A stretch of 52,025 nt of DNA from the NCBI GenBank assembly GCA_023420935.1, contig JAEZUR010000121.1:1-52025 (forward strand). The letters are read 5' to 3'. Shown here in pieces: positions 25,361 to 34,222 of the stretch. Under the pieces are notes generated by a model, which did not search any database, was not told the origin of the DNA, and saw nothing but the letters and a program-made list of their open reading frames with translations. The position numbers and the translations under genes are program-made. The stretch is from Bacillota bacterium. GTDB lineage: Bacteria; Bacillota; Clostridia; Lachnospirales; Lachnospiraceae. Positions within the stretch are counted from its first letter, which is position 1. The number at the start of each line of letters is the position of its first letter.

Positions 25361-26391
25361 CAAAAAATAATCTTGATATTATCAAAATGGGATACCAACA
25401 TAGAAGGTTCCGCTTTCTACTTGTAACGAGTTTACTTGTATTACTGACCTTAGTACTTTGTACTAGTATGCTTTTACTTGGTAACAGCATATATCCACTT
25501 CATGTTGTGGTTCGAGTTCTTATGGGCGAATCTGTTCAAGGAGCATCTTTTGCCATAGGTACCATACGATTACCACGAATGCTCGCTGGTCTACTGGTTG
25601 GGATTGCGTTTGGAATGGCCGGAAGTACCTTTCAGACAATGCTTCGTAATCCCTTAGCAAGTCCGGACATAATTGGTATCACTTCTGGTTCTAGTGTTGC
25701 CGCTGTGTTTTGCATTCTTGTCCTTAAATTAAGTGGAAGTATTGTATCAGTTGCTGCTGTGTTTTCAGGACTATTTGTAGCCACCTTGATTTATGTTCTT
25801 TCCAAAGGAGGTAGTTTTTCAGGTGGCCGCTTAATATTGATTGGTATCGGTGTCCAAGCGATGCTAAATGCAGTCATTTCCTTTTTATTACTAAGAGCAT
25901 CACTATATGATGTTCCCGGCGCATTAAGATGGTTAAGTGGCAGTCTTAATGGTATGCAAATGACAGATATCCCCGGACTTTTCCTAGCTGTAATCATATT
26001 TGGAGTTATTATTATGTTATTTGGTAAGCACCTAAGAATTCTAGAATTGGGTGAACAATCAGCCATCGCACTGGGATTAAAAACCAACTCTACTAGACTT
26101 TTACTTGTACTTAGTGCTGTATTTTTAATTGCCTTTGCTACCGCTATCACCGGTCCAGTTGCATTTGTTGCCTTTCTAGCAGGACCCATAGCAAGTAAAC
26201 TCGTAGGCCAAGGATCACCCAATGAATTACCCGCTGGACTAGTTGGAGCATCTTTAGTGCTTGGTGCAGATTTAATTGGTCAGTTTGCCTTCCATATTAA
26301 GTTTCCAGTTGGTGTTATAACAGGAATATTAGGTGCACCTTATCTCCTATTTTTACTTATTCGAATGAATCGATCAGGAGGATCATCATGA
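25357..26391 (+). CDS. FecCD-family siderophore ABC permease (second)
   Basis: 344 residues, the second channel subunit. Marks: IRLPRMLAGLLVGIAFGMAGS, MLRNPLASPDIIGITSGSS and GPVAFVAFLAGPIASKLVG (coupling region). The first 30 residues form a basic cytoplasmic tail before helix 1. Both boundaries are four-base overlaps with neighbouring genes, indicating strict co-translation. The two permeases are diverged in sequence, as is usual for FecCD pairs. Confidence 0.95.
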   Translation: MTKNNLDIIKMGYQHRRFRFLLVTSLLVLLTLVLCTSMLLLGNSIYPLHVVVRVLMGESVQGASFAIGTIRLPRMLAGLLVGIAFGMAGSTFQTMLRNPLASPDIIGITSGSSVAAVFCILVLKLSGSIVSVAAVFSGLFVATLIYVLSKGGSFSGGRLILIGIGVQAMLNAVISFLLLRASLYDVPGALRWLSGSLNGMQMTDIPGLFLAVIIFGVIIMLFGKHLRILELGEQSAIALGLKTNSTRLLLVLSAVFLIAFATAITGPVAFVAFLAGPIASKLVGQGSPNELPAGLVGASLVLGADLIGQFAFHIKFPVGVITGILGAPYLLFLLIRMNRSGGSS

Positions 26392-27215
26392 AAACAACAC
26401 CTTTGTTTAAAGCAAATCATATCGTCGCCGGATATGATAATAAAACCATCCTTCACGGCATTGATATTGTTATACCGAATAATAAAATCAGTGTTATTAT
26501 AGGATCTAATGCCTGCGGAAAATCCACCTTACTGAAAACTTTAGCTAGACTAATGAAACCAATGTCAGGTGAGATTCTTCTTGGTGAAAAGAACATCTCT
26601 GAGATTCCATCCAAACAATTAGCTCGTACCTTAGGACTACTACCGCAATCTCCAGTAGTTCCAGAAGGCATCGCAGTAGCCGATCTGGTTGGGCGTGGTA
26701 GGTTTCCTTATCAAACATTTTTTAAAGGTTGGAGTAAAAAGGATTACGAGGCTGTGGAAGAAGCCATGGAAATCATGGGAATAACTGATCTGGCTAACCG
26801 CAGTGTGGATGAACTTTCTGGTGGTCAAAGGCAACGTGTTTGGATTGCCATGGCACTTGCTCAACAAACCGACATTCTTCTGCTAGATGAGCCAACTACT
26901 TTTCTTGATATCACATACCAAATAGAAATTCTAGATTTGTTGACAGATTTAAATCGCAGACGCGGTACTACGATTGTTATGGTTCTTCATGATATTAACC
27001 TCTCAGCTAGATATGCAGACTATATTTTCGCACTCCATAAAGGAAATCTCATCTCCCAGGGTGCTCCATCGAATGTTATCACTGAAGATCTAATTCAGAA
27101 TGTATTTGGACTTGATTGCGCTGTCATAAAAGATCCTGTTTCTGGTTCTCCATTTATCATTCCCAAAGGTAGACATCATGTAAACGAACCTACTATATCC
27201 TCTTTCGTTTCCTAA
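26388..27215 (+). CDS. Siderophore ABC transporter ATP-binding protein
   Basis: 275-residue FecE/FhuC-type ATPase. Walker A GSNACGKST (about 38-46), LLPQSPVVPEGIAV around the Q-loop, signature LSGGQRQRVWIAMALAQ, Walker B ILLLDEPTTFLDI and switch His VLHDINLS are all intact. The Cys in the Walker A loop is a tolerated variant. Last gene of a four-gene operon, followed at once by a strong terminator. Confidence 0.95.
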   Translation: MKTTPLFKANHIVAGYDNKTILHGIDIVIPNNKISVIIGSNACGKSTLLKTLARLMKPMSGEILLGEKNISEIPSKQLARTLGLLPQSPVVPEGIAVADLVGRGRFPYQTFFKGWSKKDYEAVEEAMEIMGITDLANRSVDELSGGQRQRVWIAMALAQQTDILLLDEPTTFLDITYQIEILDLLTDLNRRRGTTIVMVLHDINLSARYADYIFALHKGNLISQGAPSNVITEDLIQNVFGLDCAVIKDPVSGSPFIIPKGRHHVNEPTISSFVS

Positions 27216-27222
27216 TATAAAA

Positions 27223-27273
27223 CCCGAAAAAGTAGAACTCAAATGTGGTTCTACCTTTTCGGGATATTTTTTA
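27223..27273. terminator. Strong bidirectional terminator
   Basis: CCCGAAAAAGTAGAAC (27223-27238) pairs with GTTCTACCTTTTCGGG (27248-27263), followed by ATATTTTTTA on the plus strand and by TTTTAT on the minus strand. It ends both the siderophore operon and the convergent DUF4865 gene, whose stop codon lies at its edge. Confidence 0.95.
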
Positions 27274-27810
27274 TCCTTCTGATATATGAAGGATTTGATA
27301 TATATTGTTGTTACCGGCATCATCAGGAAAATCAGTATAGAAGCGGAATAAACTGTACCTCCATTTATCCGGGTTATATATGCATACCTGTCCTGTACAA
27401 CTTTTATCCTCTGCAACTATGCTTTCAATACAATTTGGAAATTTAGTCAGACTCGAATCCGGTAATATATCATTCGTTATTTCAATCACATATCTGGACT
27501 TTTTAAATTGCTTTGATAATTCTACAGTAATAGGGATTCCAACATTAATGCTTTGCCAGCCAAAAGAGTTGATAATATTATCATAAAATCCTTCAAACAA
27601 AAATCGATTCATTCCCTCGCTTTTATTCCAGAGATAAAGAGGAGCGTACATATTTGCAAAGTTGTTACTATCTTTTTCTTGAATTAAATAACACTTAAAA
27701 AGTAAGCCATCAAACCCATCGGTCTTAGAACCATTTTGTCTAACTCTTTCCTTAATTATATTCATATCATAATCATTTGGTAAATTAATTTTATATTGCA
27801 TACCAATCAT
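27271..27810 (-). CDS. DUF4865 family protein
   Basis: 179 residues, soluble, with no signal or membrane segment. It opens with MIGMQYKINLPNDYDM and contains FKCYLIQE, NMYAPLYLWN and FRFYTDFP, which I recognise as the DUF4865 family, commonly found beside a LysR regulator as here. AAGGAGG lies 7 bases before the ATG. Its function is unknown; the beginning resembles small ferredoxin-fold monooxygenase-like domains, but that is speculation. Divergent from the LysR gene, with a dyad between them. Confidence 0.75.
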   Translation of the reverse strand: MIGMQYKINLPNDYDMNIIKERVRQNGSKTDGFDGLLFKCYLIQEKDSNNFANMYAPLYLWNKSEGMNRFLFEGFYDNIINSFGWQSINVGIPITVELSKQFKKSRYVIEITNDILPDSSLTKFPNCIESIVAEDKSCTGQVCIYNPDKWRYSLFRFYTDFPDDAGNNNIYQILHISEG

Positions 27811-27867
27811 TTTATATCCTCCTTTTACATTATGTTGAATCCTTTACTTCTCTATTTTAAATCAATC

Positions 27868-27883
27868 TTATACGATTGTATAA
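27868..27883. promoter_or_regulatory. Candidate LysR box
   Basis: TTATACGATTGTATAA is a dyad with six-base arms containing ATAC-N4-GTAT in the T-N11-A form typical of LysR-type binding sites. It lies in the divergent gap between the DUF4865 gene and its LysR regulator. Confidence 0.65.
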
Positions 27884-27938
27884 TTAACAAAAATGAACTA
27901 TAATATCGTTATTAATGATATTTAAAGGAGATGTTGGA

Positions 27939-28733
27939 ATGGAAATTAATGATATTAAAATATTTATAGAGTTATATCATAACAAGTCTATCTCGAAAAC
28001 AGCTGAAAAACTCAACTATACCCAATCTAATATTTCTACACGACTTATAAAACTAGAAAAAGAATTTCACAAACCATTTTTTAAAAGAACAAAAAAAGGT
28101 TTGGAAATTCTTCCATCTGCTGAACGTTTCTATCAATATGCTTTACAAATTAGCTTAACCTATGATAAATTATTTGCTGAGTTTTCTATCGAAAATGATC
28201 ATATAGACATTGCATCAACTCAATTGTTGTCTAGATTATATTTTCCAAGCTTATATCGTAAAAATTCTAATTTAAACCTTCATACAGGTGCAATCAATAG
28301 AATAATCCGAGATTATGGCAATAACATTTACGACATTATAATTACTCATACCCAAATAATATCGGAACAAAATGTCTCTAGTTATAATAAAACTGAAGTG
28401 TTATGTTGGATCCAATCTAAAAGCTTTATTGATGCTCTTGAGGAAAAACCTAGTATCATTCTAAGTAGGGATAAATATTGTCCCTTAAGAAAATTCTCAC
28501 TTGAAGCAATTACGAAGTATAATCTCACAATGCCAATTTTGGAAGTCGATACTTTAGATTTGATGTTTTCCTTACTTCATACTACAAATAGCATTGCTTT
28601 ATTGCCACTAAAGTTTATTCAAAATGATAATTCCCTATTAAAATATGCAAAACTGAATCCTGAATCCTTAGATATATTTTTTTATTGTAATAATGAAACC
28701 CATATAAAACTTATGGAAGAATTGTTTTATTAA
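27939..28733 (+). CDS. LysR family transcriptional regulator
   Basis: 264 residues, somewhat short for the family (usually about 290-300), with the shortfall in the C-terminal effector domain. The winged HTH is at the N-terminus (KSISKTAEKLNYTQSNISTRLIKLE, split here by position about 16-40). AAGGAG sits 8 bases before the ATG at 27939; the earlier in-frame start at 27915 would precede this site and is rejected. Likely activator of the divergent DUF4865 gene. Its last codons overlap the stop of the convergent GTPase gene by four bases. Confidence 0.9.
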   Translation: MEINDIKIFIELYHNKSISKTAEKLNYTQSNISTRLIKLEKEFHKPFFKRTKKGLEILPSAERFYQYALQISLTYDKLFAEFSIENDHIDIASTQLLSRLYFPSLYRKNSNLNLHTGAINRIIRDYGNNIYDIIITHTQIISEQNVSSYNKTEVLCWIQSKSFIDALEEKPSIILSRDKYCPLRKFSLEAITKYNLTMPILEVDTLDLMFSLLHTTNSIALLPLKFIQNDNSLLKYAKLNPESLDIFFYCNNETHIKLMEELFY

Positions 28734-31390
28734 ACATTATCACTATTTGCCTGTTTATGCATAAGTTCTTCCATTTGCTGTTTTGCTTCTGGAGACAATC
28801 CATCAATAAGTTGATTACGACCTTTCCCCTGTAATTCTTCATAGGCTTGTTTTATTCGTAAGTTAGTCTCTTCGATCTCAATCTTTAATTCTCTGGCAGA
28901 TAATAAGCTACTGCCTGCTCCTCTAATAATAATTTGCTGCAAACCATCGGAGGTTGCTACTGTAATATTGTATTTTTTCTGATTGTCATGGGCGAATTTT
29001 TCGATATACATATCGGCTGTTTGTGCTTCTTTCGTATATAGCATTCGGATGTTTTGATAATCTATCAGTTCCTCCACATGCCCTTGTACTCGATATGCAT
29101 CAAATACAACAATAATCTGGCATTTTCGTATGCCTTGATAATTACTAAGCATTTCTAATAATTTGATTCTTGCACCATCCATATTATCATCTGCCAACTC
29201 TTTTAGTTCCGGCCATGAAAAAATAATATTATATCCATCAACCAATAAAAACTCTTCTTTGGTTTCTTTCGGCCTGCTTACATAACTAGCTGATTCATAA
29301 TAACTATCCCTTGCTGATCGGCCTTTTTTCCAATTCGACTTTTTCCCTTGATTTGCATAAAAGGTACTATTGATTATATTATCAATCTCATCTAAATCAA
29401 TCCAGGTCTCTTCAGTGTTTGAGTGAATTGATTGCTTCGTCACCTCTGCTACTTCCTTTTTATTCTGAAAATAGCTCTCAACATGCATGTAATCCTTTAC
29501 TTCATCCCAATCCACAAGAAATCCAGCTCCATGTGCGCAAAAAACGGAACCCGTTGGATTTTCAATATCACGTTCTGAGTCATATCCAAACGCATCTATC
29601 ACTTCTTCTGTATTATGGCAAGGTTCGTATCCTTTCATATTAAGGAGCAGTCTACCTAACCCCTTTGTGTAAGCAGTTACTTCTTTCTGATAATTTCTCA
29701 TTGTAATAACAGGTGCACTTCCCACAAGAATGGACATCTCTCCATCTGTTTGTTGTATTTCACAAATTCCACTCATTTTCTCTACATCCGTCATAGCTCT
29801 TCCAACCATTTTCTCTGGAAGCTCAAGCTGGAATGAATAATACGGTTCTAATAGAATGGACTCTGCTTCCTTTAACCCTTGTCTTACAGCCCTGTAGGTA
29901 GCTTCTCTAAAATCTCCACCTTCTGTATGCTTATTATGGGCTCGACCTGATACTACTGTTATTTTCATGTCTGTAATCGGTGATCCTGTTAAAATCCCTC
30001 TATGGACTTTTTCTTCCAGGTGAGTTAGTATTAGTTTTTGCCAGCTCTTTCCGAGCAGATCTTCACTACAGTTTGTATCATACTCTAGTCCATTTCCTGG
30101 CTCACCTGGTTGTAATAATAGATGAACTTCCGCATAATGACGTAATGGTTCAAAATGACCTACGCCTTCTACTTGATTGGCAATGGTCTCTTTATAAACT
30201 ATCCTTCCCTCATCAAAAGACACGATAACACCATATCGTTCTTGTATTAGGCTCTGCAATATTTCAATCTGTACCTCTCCCATGATCTGTGCCTGAATCT
30301 CTTGTAATTGCTCATTCCAAACAATATGAAGCTCTGGTTCTTCTTCTTCAATTTGTCTTAATTTAGGAATCATCATTCTAGGATCTATTCCGGTTGGTAG
30401 GATAATCCGATATGATAATACTGGTTCCAAAATTGGAGGCTTAGATGACTCTTCTCTCCCTAAGCCTTCCCCTGGTTTCGTTTGGGTAAGACCTATAACA
30501 GCACAAATGGAGCCTGCCTCAATCTCATTTACAGCTTCTGACTTTTGTCCTGAATAGATACGTATTTGATTTATTTTTTCTTCCCATATACCATTGGTTA
30601 ACGTATCTTTTACTTTCAGTTTTCCGCCAGTAAGTTTCATATGGGTAAGTCGGTTTCCTTGCTCATCTCTTGTAATCTTAAATATTTTAGCTCCAAACTC
30701 TTCCGGATACTTTGGTATCATAGTATAGCTCTCTATCCCTTGAATAAATTCATCAATCCCATCAAGTTTTAATGCTGAACCAAAATAACAAGGAAAAACC
30801 TTACGTTCCCTGATTGCATATTTGATCTGATTTACATCAATATCACCCGTTTCCAGATAAACTTCCATCATACCTTCATCGCACATGGCTAACTGTTCAC
30901 AAAAGTCAGGGCTTCTATCTTGTCCAAAATCTGAGCACCCATCATCAAGTTGGTTTGCTATTTCTTTTATTAACGTTTTCTGATCTAATCCGTTTTGATC
31001 CATCTTATTGACAAAAATAAAAACTGGGATCTGATACATATCTAACAAACGCCATAATGTTTTCGTATGACCCTGTACCCCATCTGCACCACTTATCACT
31101 AATATAGCATAGTCTAAAACCTGAAGGGTTCGTTCCATTTCTGCCGAAAAATCCACATGGCCTGGTGTATCAAGTAGCGTTACTTGGATATGTCCAATAT
31201 CCAAAATAGCCTGCTTGGAGAAAATAGTGATTCCTCTCGCTTTTTCCAACTCATAGGTATCTAGATAAGCATCCTTATTATCTACTCTTCCTAACTTCCC
31301 TATCTTACCACTTTGATAAAGTAAACTCTCGGATAAGGTAGTTTTCCCAGCATCTACGTGTGCTAATATTCCAATGACTAATTTATTCAT
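28730..31390 (-). CDS. EF-G/TetM-like translation GTPase fused to a C-terminal NYN (YacP/Rae1-like) nuclease domain
   Basis: 886 residues. Residues 1-650 form a ribosomal-protection/EF-G type factor: G1 AHVDAGKT (10-17), G2 RGIT (52-55), G3 DTPGH (74-78), G4 NKMD (128-131), G5 GSA (204-206), then domains II-V including HNKHTEGGDFREATYR (485-500) at the domain IV position. A charged linker (about 640-710) leads to an NYN/PIN-like domain at 713-855: LLVDGYNII with Asp718, VFDAYR with Asp764, TADMYIE with Asp793 and ATSDG with Asp815, the acidic set of YacP/Rae1. Known families: TetM releases drugs from the ribosome; Rae1 cuts mRNA in the ribosomal A site. The fusion suggests a ribosome-directed nuclease. 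Confidence 0.9.
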   Translation of the reverse strand: MNKLVIGILAHVDAGKTTLSESLLYQSGKIGKLGRVDNKDAYLDTYELEKARGITIFSKQAILDIGHIQVTLLDTPGHVDFSAEMERTLQVLDYAILVISGADGVQGHTKTLWRLLDMYQIPVFIFVNKMDQNGLDQKTLIKEIANQLDDGCSDFGQDRSPDFCEQLAMCDEGMMEVYLETGDIDVNQIKYAIRERKVFPCYFGSALKLDGIDEFIQGIESYTMIPKYPEEFGAKIFKITRDEQGNRLTHMKLTGGKLKVKDTLTNGIWEEKINQIRIYSGQKSEAVNEIEAGSICAVIGLTQTKPGEGLGREESSKPPILEPVLSYRIILPTGIDPRMMIPKLRQIEEEEPELHIVWNEQLQEIQAQIMGEVQIEILQSLIQERYGVIVSFDEGRIVYKETIANQVEGVGHFEPLRHYAEVHLLLQPGEPGNGLEYDTNCSEDLLGKSWQKLILTHLEEKVHRGILTGSPITDMKITVVSGRAHNKHTEGGDFREATYRAVRQGLKEAESILLEPYYSFQLELPEKMVGRAMTDVEKMSGICEIQQTDGEMSILVGSAPVITMRNYQKEVTAYTKGLGRLLLNMKGYEPCHNTEEVIDAFGYDSERDIENPTGSVFCAHGAGFLVDWDEVKDYMHVESYFQNKKEVAEVTKQSIHSNTEETWIDLDEIDNIINSTFYANQGKKSNWKKGRSARDSYYESASYVSRPKETKEEFLLVDGYNIIFSWPELKELADDNMDGARIKLLEMLSNYQGIRKCQIIVVFDAYRVQGHVEELIDYQNIRMLYTKEAQTADMYIEKFAHDNQKKYNITVATSDGLQQIIIRGAGSSLLSARELKIEIEETNLRIKQAYEELQGKGRNQLIDGLSPEAKQQMEELMHKQANSDNV

Positions 31391-31468
31391 AATCTATTCA
31401 AATCCTTTTTATATTTCGGTCTAGTAATCAATTATTTCATAATTCTAATCTAACTTTATCTTTATTAT

Positions 31469-31497
31469 ATAATACCAGTTAGACTGGAATCTGACAA
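31469..31497 (-). promoter_or_regulatory. Promoter of the GTPase-NYN gene with operator in its spacer
   Basis: On the minus strand TTGTCA (31492-31497), a 17-base spacer and TATTAT (31469-31474) face the GTPase-NYN gene about 80 bases away. The dyad CCAGTTAGACTGG (31475-31487) fills the spacer against the -10, where a repressor would exclude RNA polymerase or a MerR-like activator could act. Confidence 0.65.
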
Positions 31498-31611
31498 TTT
31501 AATCATACTATATTCATAAAATTTAATTATATTTCGACTCTTATTCACCTATAGTTATTTGAATAAACCATGTGCTACCTAAATAATCATAGAATCAATT
31601 TTAAAAAATCA

Positions 31612-31652
31612 TTGAAAATCTATGTAACATATGTTACTATTAACATATGTTA
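31612..31652 (+). promoter_or_regulatory. padR promoter with PadR-type operators
   Basis: TTGAAA (31612-31617) and TACTAT (31635-31640), spacer 17, drive the PadR gene. Overlapping them are GTAACATATGTTAC (31624-31637) and TAACATATGTTA (31641-31652); together they contain ATGTTACTATTAACAT (31631-31646), the ATGT-N8-ACAT form of PadR-family operators. Autorepression is the natural reading. Confidence 0.85.
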
Positions 31653-31674
31653 TTTGTAAAGCGAGGTTAGAACT

Positions 31675-32592
31675 ATGTCTATAAAATATGCAATACTAGG
31701 TATATTGAGTTGGAAATCCTCTACTGGATATGAGCTTAAGAAAATCTTTGAGGACTCCTCTATTCTGTATTGGTCTGGTAATAACAATCAGATATATAAA
31801 GCTTTATTGGAGATGCAGGAAAATATGCTTGTTACAAGCCAAGTGATTCACCAGGAAAGCTCCCCTTCCAAAAAAATATATACGATAACGGAAGAAGGTC
31901 GAAAAGAACTGAAAGAATGGGTTGTAACATTACCAGAGGCTCCTGAGATCAAAAAATCATTTTTAGTGCAACTTGCATGGTCAGATATGTTAAGTAGTAA
32001 AGAACTACATCAATGTTTTTCTAACTATGAAAAAGAGCTTCTTTTACACCTTGTTATGGAACAGGAGAAGAGCAAACGTGCGCTTCATTCCCCTAATAGA
32101 ACCCCAAGAGAAGCCTTACTATGGGAGATGATCTCTGACAATATTATTAAAACCTATAAAACCGAATTGATCTGGTTGCAAGAAACTCGCAAGAAATTAA
32201 TAGAGCATGAATTAATTGAGGAGATGGACAATATGAATTATGAAATTAGAGAAATGGAACACACAAAATATATAGAACTAATTTCCGCTACGAATCAAAT
32301 TCGTACCGAAGATGATGCACTTGACTTAATCGCTTTATGTTGGGAACATGAAACATACTTAATTATGATTCATTATGAATCCTTAGCGAATGACTTCTTT
32401 CAACTGAAAACCAAAGCTGCAGGTAATATCATTCAAAAATTTATAAACTATAATATTAAGACAGTAGCTGTTATTCCAGAGGAACTTATGCAAAATGGAA
32501 GATTTAAAGAAATGGCCTTGGAGATTAATAAAGGGAATCATTTTAGAATGTATGGAGATAAAGTGGAAGCTGAAAAATGGCTACTTGCATAG
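31675..32592 (+). CDS. PadR family regulator fused to a DUF4180 domain
   Basis: 305 residues, longer than ordinary PadR proteins (about 110-180). Residues 1-80 are the PadR winged helix (YAILGILSWKSSTGYELKKIF, YKALLEMQE, ITEEGRKELKEW), 85-185 its C-terminal dimerisation helices (Vir_C-like), and about 188-305 a DUF4180 domain (LISATNQIRTEDDALDLIALC, IIQKFINYNIKTVAVIP). The DUF4180 part probably senses a ligand or partner. GAGG lies before the ATG. It has its own operator directly upstream and stands back to back with the GTPase-NYN gene, which it may also regulate. Confidence 0.88.
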   Translation: MSIKYAILGILSWKSSTGYELKKIFEDSSILYWSGNNNQIYKALLEMQENMLVTSQVIHQESSPSKKIYTITEEGRKELKEWVVTLPEAPEIKKSFLVQLAWSDMLSSKELHQCFSNYEKELLLHLVMEQEKSKRALHSPNRTPREALLWEMISDNIIKTYKTELIWLQETRKKLIEHELIEEMDNMNYEIREMEHTKYIELISATNQIRTEDDALDLIALCWEHETYLIMIHYESLANDFFQLKTKAAGNIIQKFINYNIKTVAVIPEELMQNGRFKEMALEINKGNHFRMYGDKVEAEKWLLA

Positions 32593-32601
32593 AATAGTAA
32601 T

Positions 32602-32638
32602 AGAAGCACCCATCAATTATGATATGATGAGTGCTTCT
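32602..32638. terminator. Hairpin between convergent genes
   Basis: AGAAGCACCCATCA (32602-32615) pairs, with one mismatch, with TGATGAGTGCTTCT (32625-32638), between the convergent padR and ABC permease genes. Tails are U-poor, so efficiency is uncertain. Confidence 0.7.
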
Positions 32639-32643
32639 GTTAT

Positions 32644-33387
32644 TTACTCCCATTTAAAAAACTTTATGGATATACCAATACACACAACTGCTAACAAGCA
32701 AATTATAATAATTGGAAACATTACTTCTGTTAATGAGAAACCTAAGGTTGCTGCTTTCAGCATTTTAATCCCTTGAGTCAAAGGCAGTACACCCACCAAG
32801 TTCTGAAGTGTTTTAGGCATAATTTCATATGGCAAGGTTGCCCCTGAAAAGATTAACATTGGAAAATACAAAAGGCTGGCTATTACACTAGCAATTTTCA
32901 TATTTGGAGCAATTCCACCAACCATCATTCCAATGCTAAACATGGATAACATGACCAAAAAATAGCTTCCTAAAAAAACTAAGATGGAACCATCCATCTG
33001 ATAATGGAATAATAACTTTGCAGTAATAGCAACTAGGATTAATGATACAACGGAATACAGCATATATATCACAACATGAACAATCAGAATTAAGACCGGA
33101 CTAATTGGCGTAACCCGAAACCTTTTTAGTATCTTTTTCTGCCGATAATCTGAGATCAAAAGAGGTAACCCCATTACCCCTCCCGCACAAATAGCAATGG
33201 TGGATATTGCGCCAAAGGACTGTTCTAATAGAGTATACTCCGCCCCTTTAAATGCTGGTTTATCTCCGTATAACATACCCAGTATTATTAAGATAACTAG
33301 AGGCATACATATTGCAAAGATAACCATATCCATACCTCGAATCGATAATTTTAATTCTGTTTTCAACATCTCTTTAAATGCTTTCAT
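32644..33387 (-). CDS. ABC-2 type transporter permease
   Basis: 247 residues with about six membrane helices. The long hydrophobic blocks and the region ISDYRQKKILKRFRVTPISP are characteristic of ABC-2 drug or lipid exporters, as is MLIFSGATLPYEIMP before the last helices. It overlaps the ATPase gene by 14 bases and forms a two-gene exporter with it. A double-HTH MerR regulator lies directly upstream, which suggests drug-inducible efflux (inference). Confidence 0.92.
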   Translation of the reverse strand: MKAFKEMLKTELKLSIRGMDMVIFAICMPLVILIILGMLYGDKPAFKGAEYTLLEQSFGAISTIAICAGGVMGLPLLISDYRQKKILKRFRVTPISPVLILIVHVVIYMLYSVVSLILVAITAKLLFHYQMDGSILVFLGSYFLVMLSMFSIGMMVGGIAPNMKIASVIASLLYFPMLIFSGATLPYEIMPKTLQNLVGVLPLTQGIKMLKAATLGFSLTEVMFPIIIICLLAVVCIGISIKFFKWE

Positions 33388-34108
33388 GTTTTATCCCCTC
33401 CTCATCGGTAAACCAAAGATATGCATCTTCCATATTATCATATGGACTAGCCTTAACAGCTTCATTCACAGTTCCATTAAAAATGATTTCTCCATTCTTA
33501 AGAATAGCGATTCTATCGCATAACGCCTCCACTTCATCCATAAAATGCGAAGTCAGAAAAATAGTCATTCCATTCTCTTTCAACCCAGTTAAGCACTTCC
33601 ATACTTCCCTTCTAGCCTTTGTATCAAGTCCAGTTGTTAATTCATCTAGGAAAACAACTTCAGGGTTTGGAATTAAGGCAAGCACAATAAATAAACGTTG
33701 TTTTTGCCCTCCGGAAAGCTCATTTACAGGACTTTTTACTTTTTCTGATAGACCAAATTGTATAAGTAATTGTGTGTAATCTGTTGCATCCTTATAAAAA
33801 GATTGAGTTTCTCTACATAGTTCAGAAACCGTTATCTTATCAGGATAATTTGCTTCTTGAAATTGCACACCAACCCGTTCGAATAAAGTTCTACGGTCTT
33901 TTATGGGATTCATTCCTAATACTGTCACGGTGCCACCATCTGCATGTTTAGTTCCTAACATACACTCAATGGTTGTACTTTTTCCTGCTCCATTTTCACC
34001 TAACAACCCAAAAACTTCTCCTTGATGAACGGAAATATTCAGATCCTTTATGGCAGGTATACCATGGTAAGCCTTACACAACTGTTCGACTATTATCGTC
34101 TCTTTCAT
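33374..34108 (-). CDS. ABC transporter ATP-binding protein (ABC-2 exporter)
   Basis: 244 residues. Walker A GENGAGKST (about 37-45), the Q-loop VGVQFQEANY, signature LSGGQKQRLFIVLAL and switch His LTSHFMDEVE are intact. Walker B reads VVFLDELTTGLD: the usual Pro after the catalytic Glu is Leu, a tolerated variant in this exporter class. AAGGAGG lies before the ATG. Its upstream region carries a copy of a repeat also present before the merR-type gene (34200-34222), consistent with control by that regulator. Confidence 0.93.
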   Translation of the reverse strand: MKETIIVEQLCKAYHGIPAIKDLNISVHQGEVFGLLGENGAGKSTTIECMLGTKHADGGTVTVLGMNPIKDRRTLFERVGVQFQEANYPDKITVSELCRETQSFYKDATDYTQLLIQFGLSEKVKSPVNELSGGQKQRLFIVLALIPNPEVVFLDELTTGLDTKARREVWKCLTGLKENGMTIFLTSHFMDEVEALCDRIAILKNGEIIFNGTVNEAVKASPYDNMEDAYLWFTDEEGIKHESI

Positions 34109-34182
34109 ATCAATAATCCTCCTTTTTTGTATAATTCACCTAGTAATTCCTGGTGATTTACTTATGTTCAACGCAATAATAA

Positions 34183-34208
34183 TAACACCAGCCCTAGGGC
34201 TGGTGTTA
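34183..34208. terminator. 26-base perfect palindrome at the end of the merR-type gene
   Basis: Bases 34183-34208 are perfectly self-complementary around CCCTAGGG. On the minus strand the hairpin is followed by TTATTATTATTG, so it can end the regulator transcript, whose stop codon lies within it. It could instead act as an operator for the downstream ABC operon. Confidence 0.75.
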
Positions 34209-34222
34209 AAGTGGAGGGTTAT
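34200..34222 (-). repeat. Direct repeat copy 1 (candidate MerR operator)
   Basis: A 23-base sequence with core GGTGTTAAAGTGGAGGGTTA, repeated with one mismatch at 35007-35029. This copy overlaps the last codons of the MerR-type gene (its Asn-Pro-Pro-Leu end) and lies upstream of the ABC exporter operon on the minus strand. CCCTCCACT is a half-site type often seen in MerR-family operators. Confidence 0.65.
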
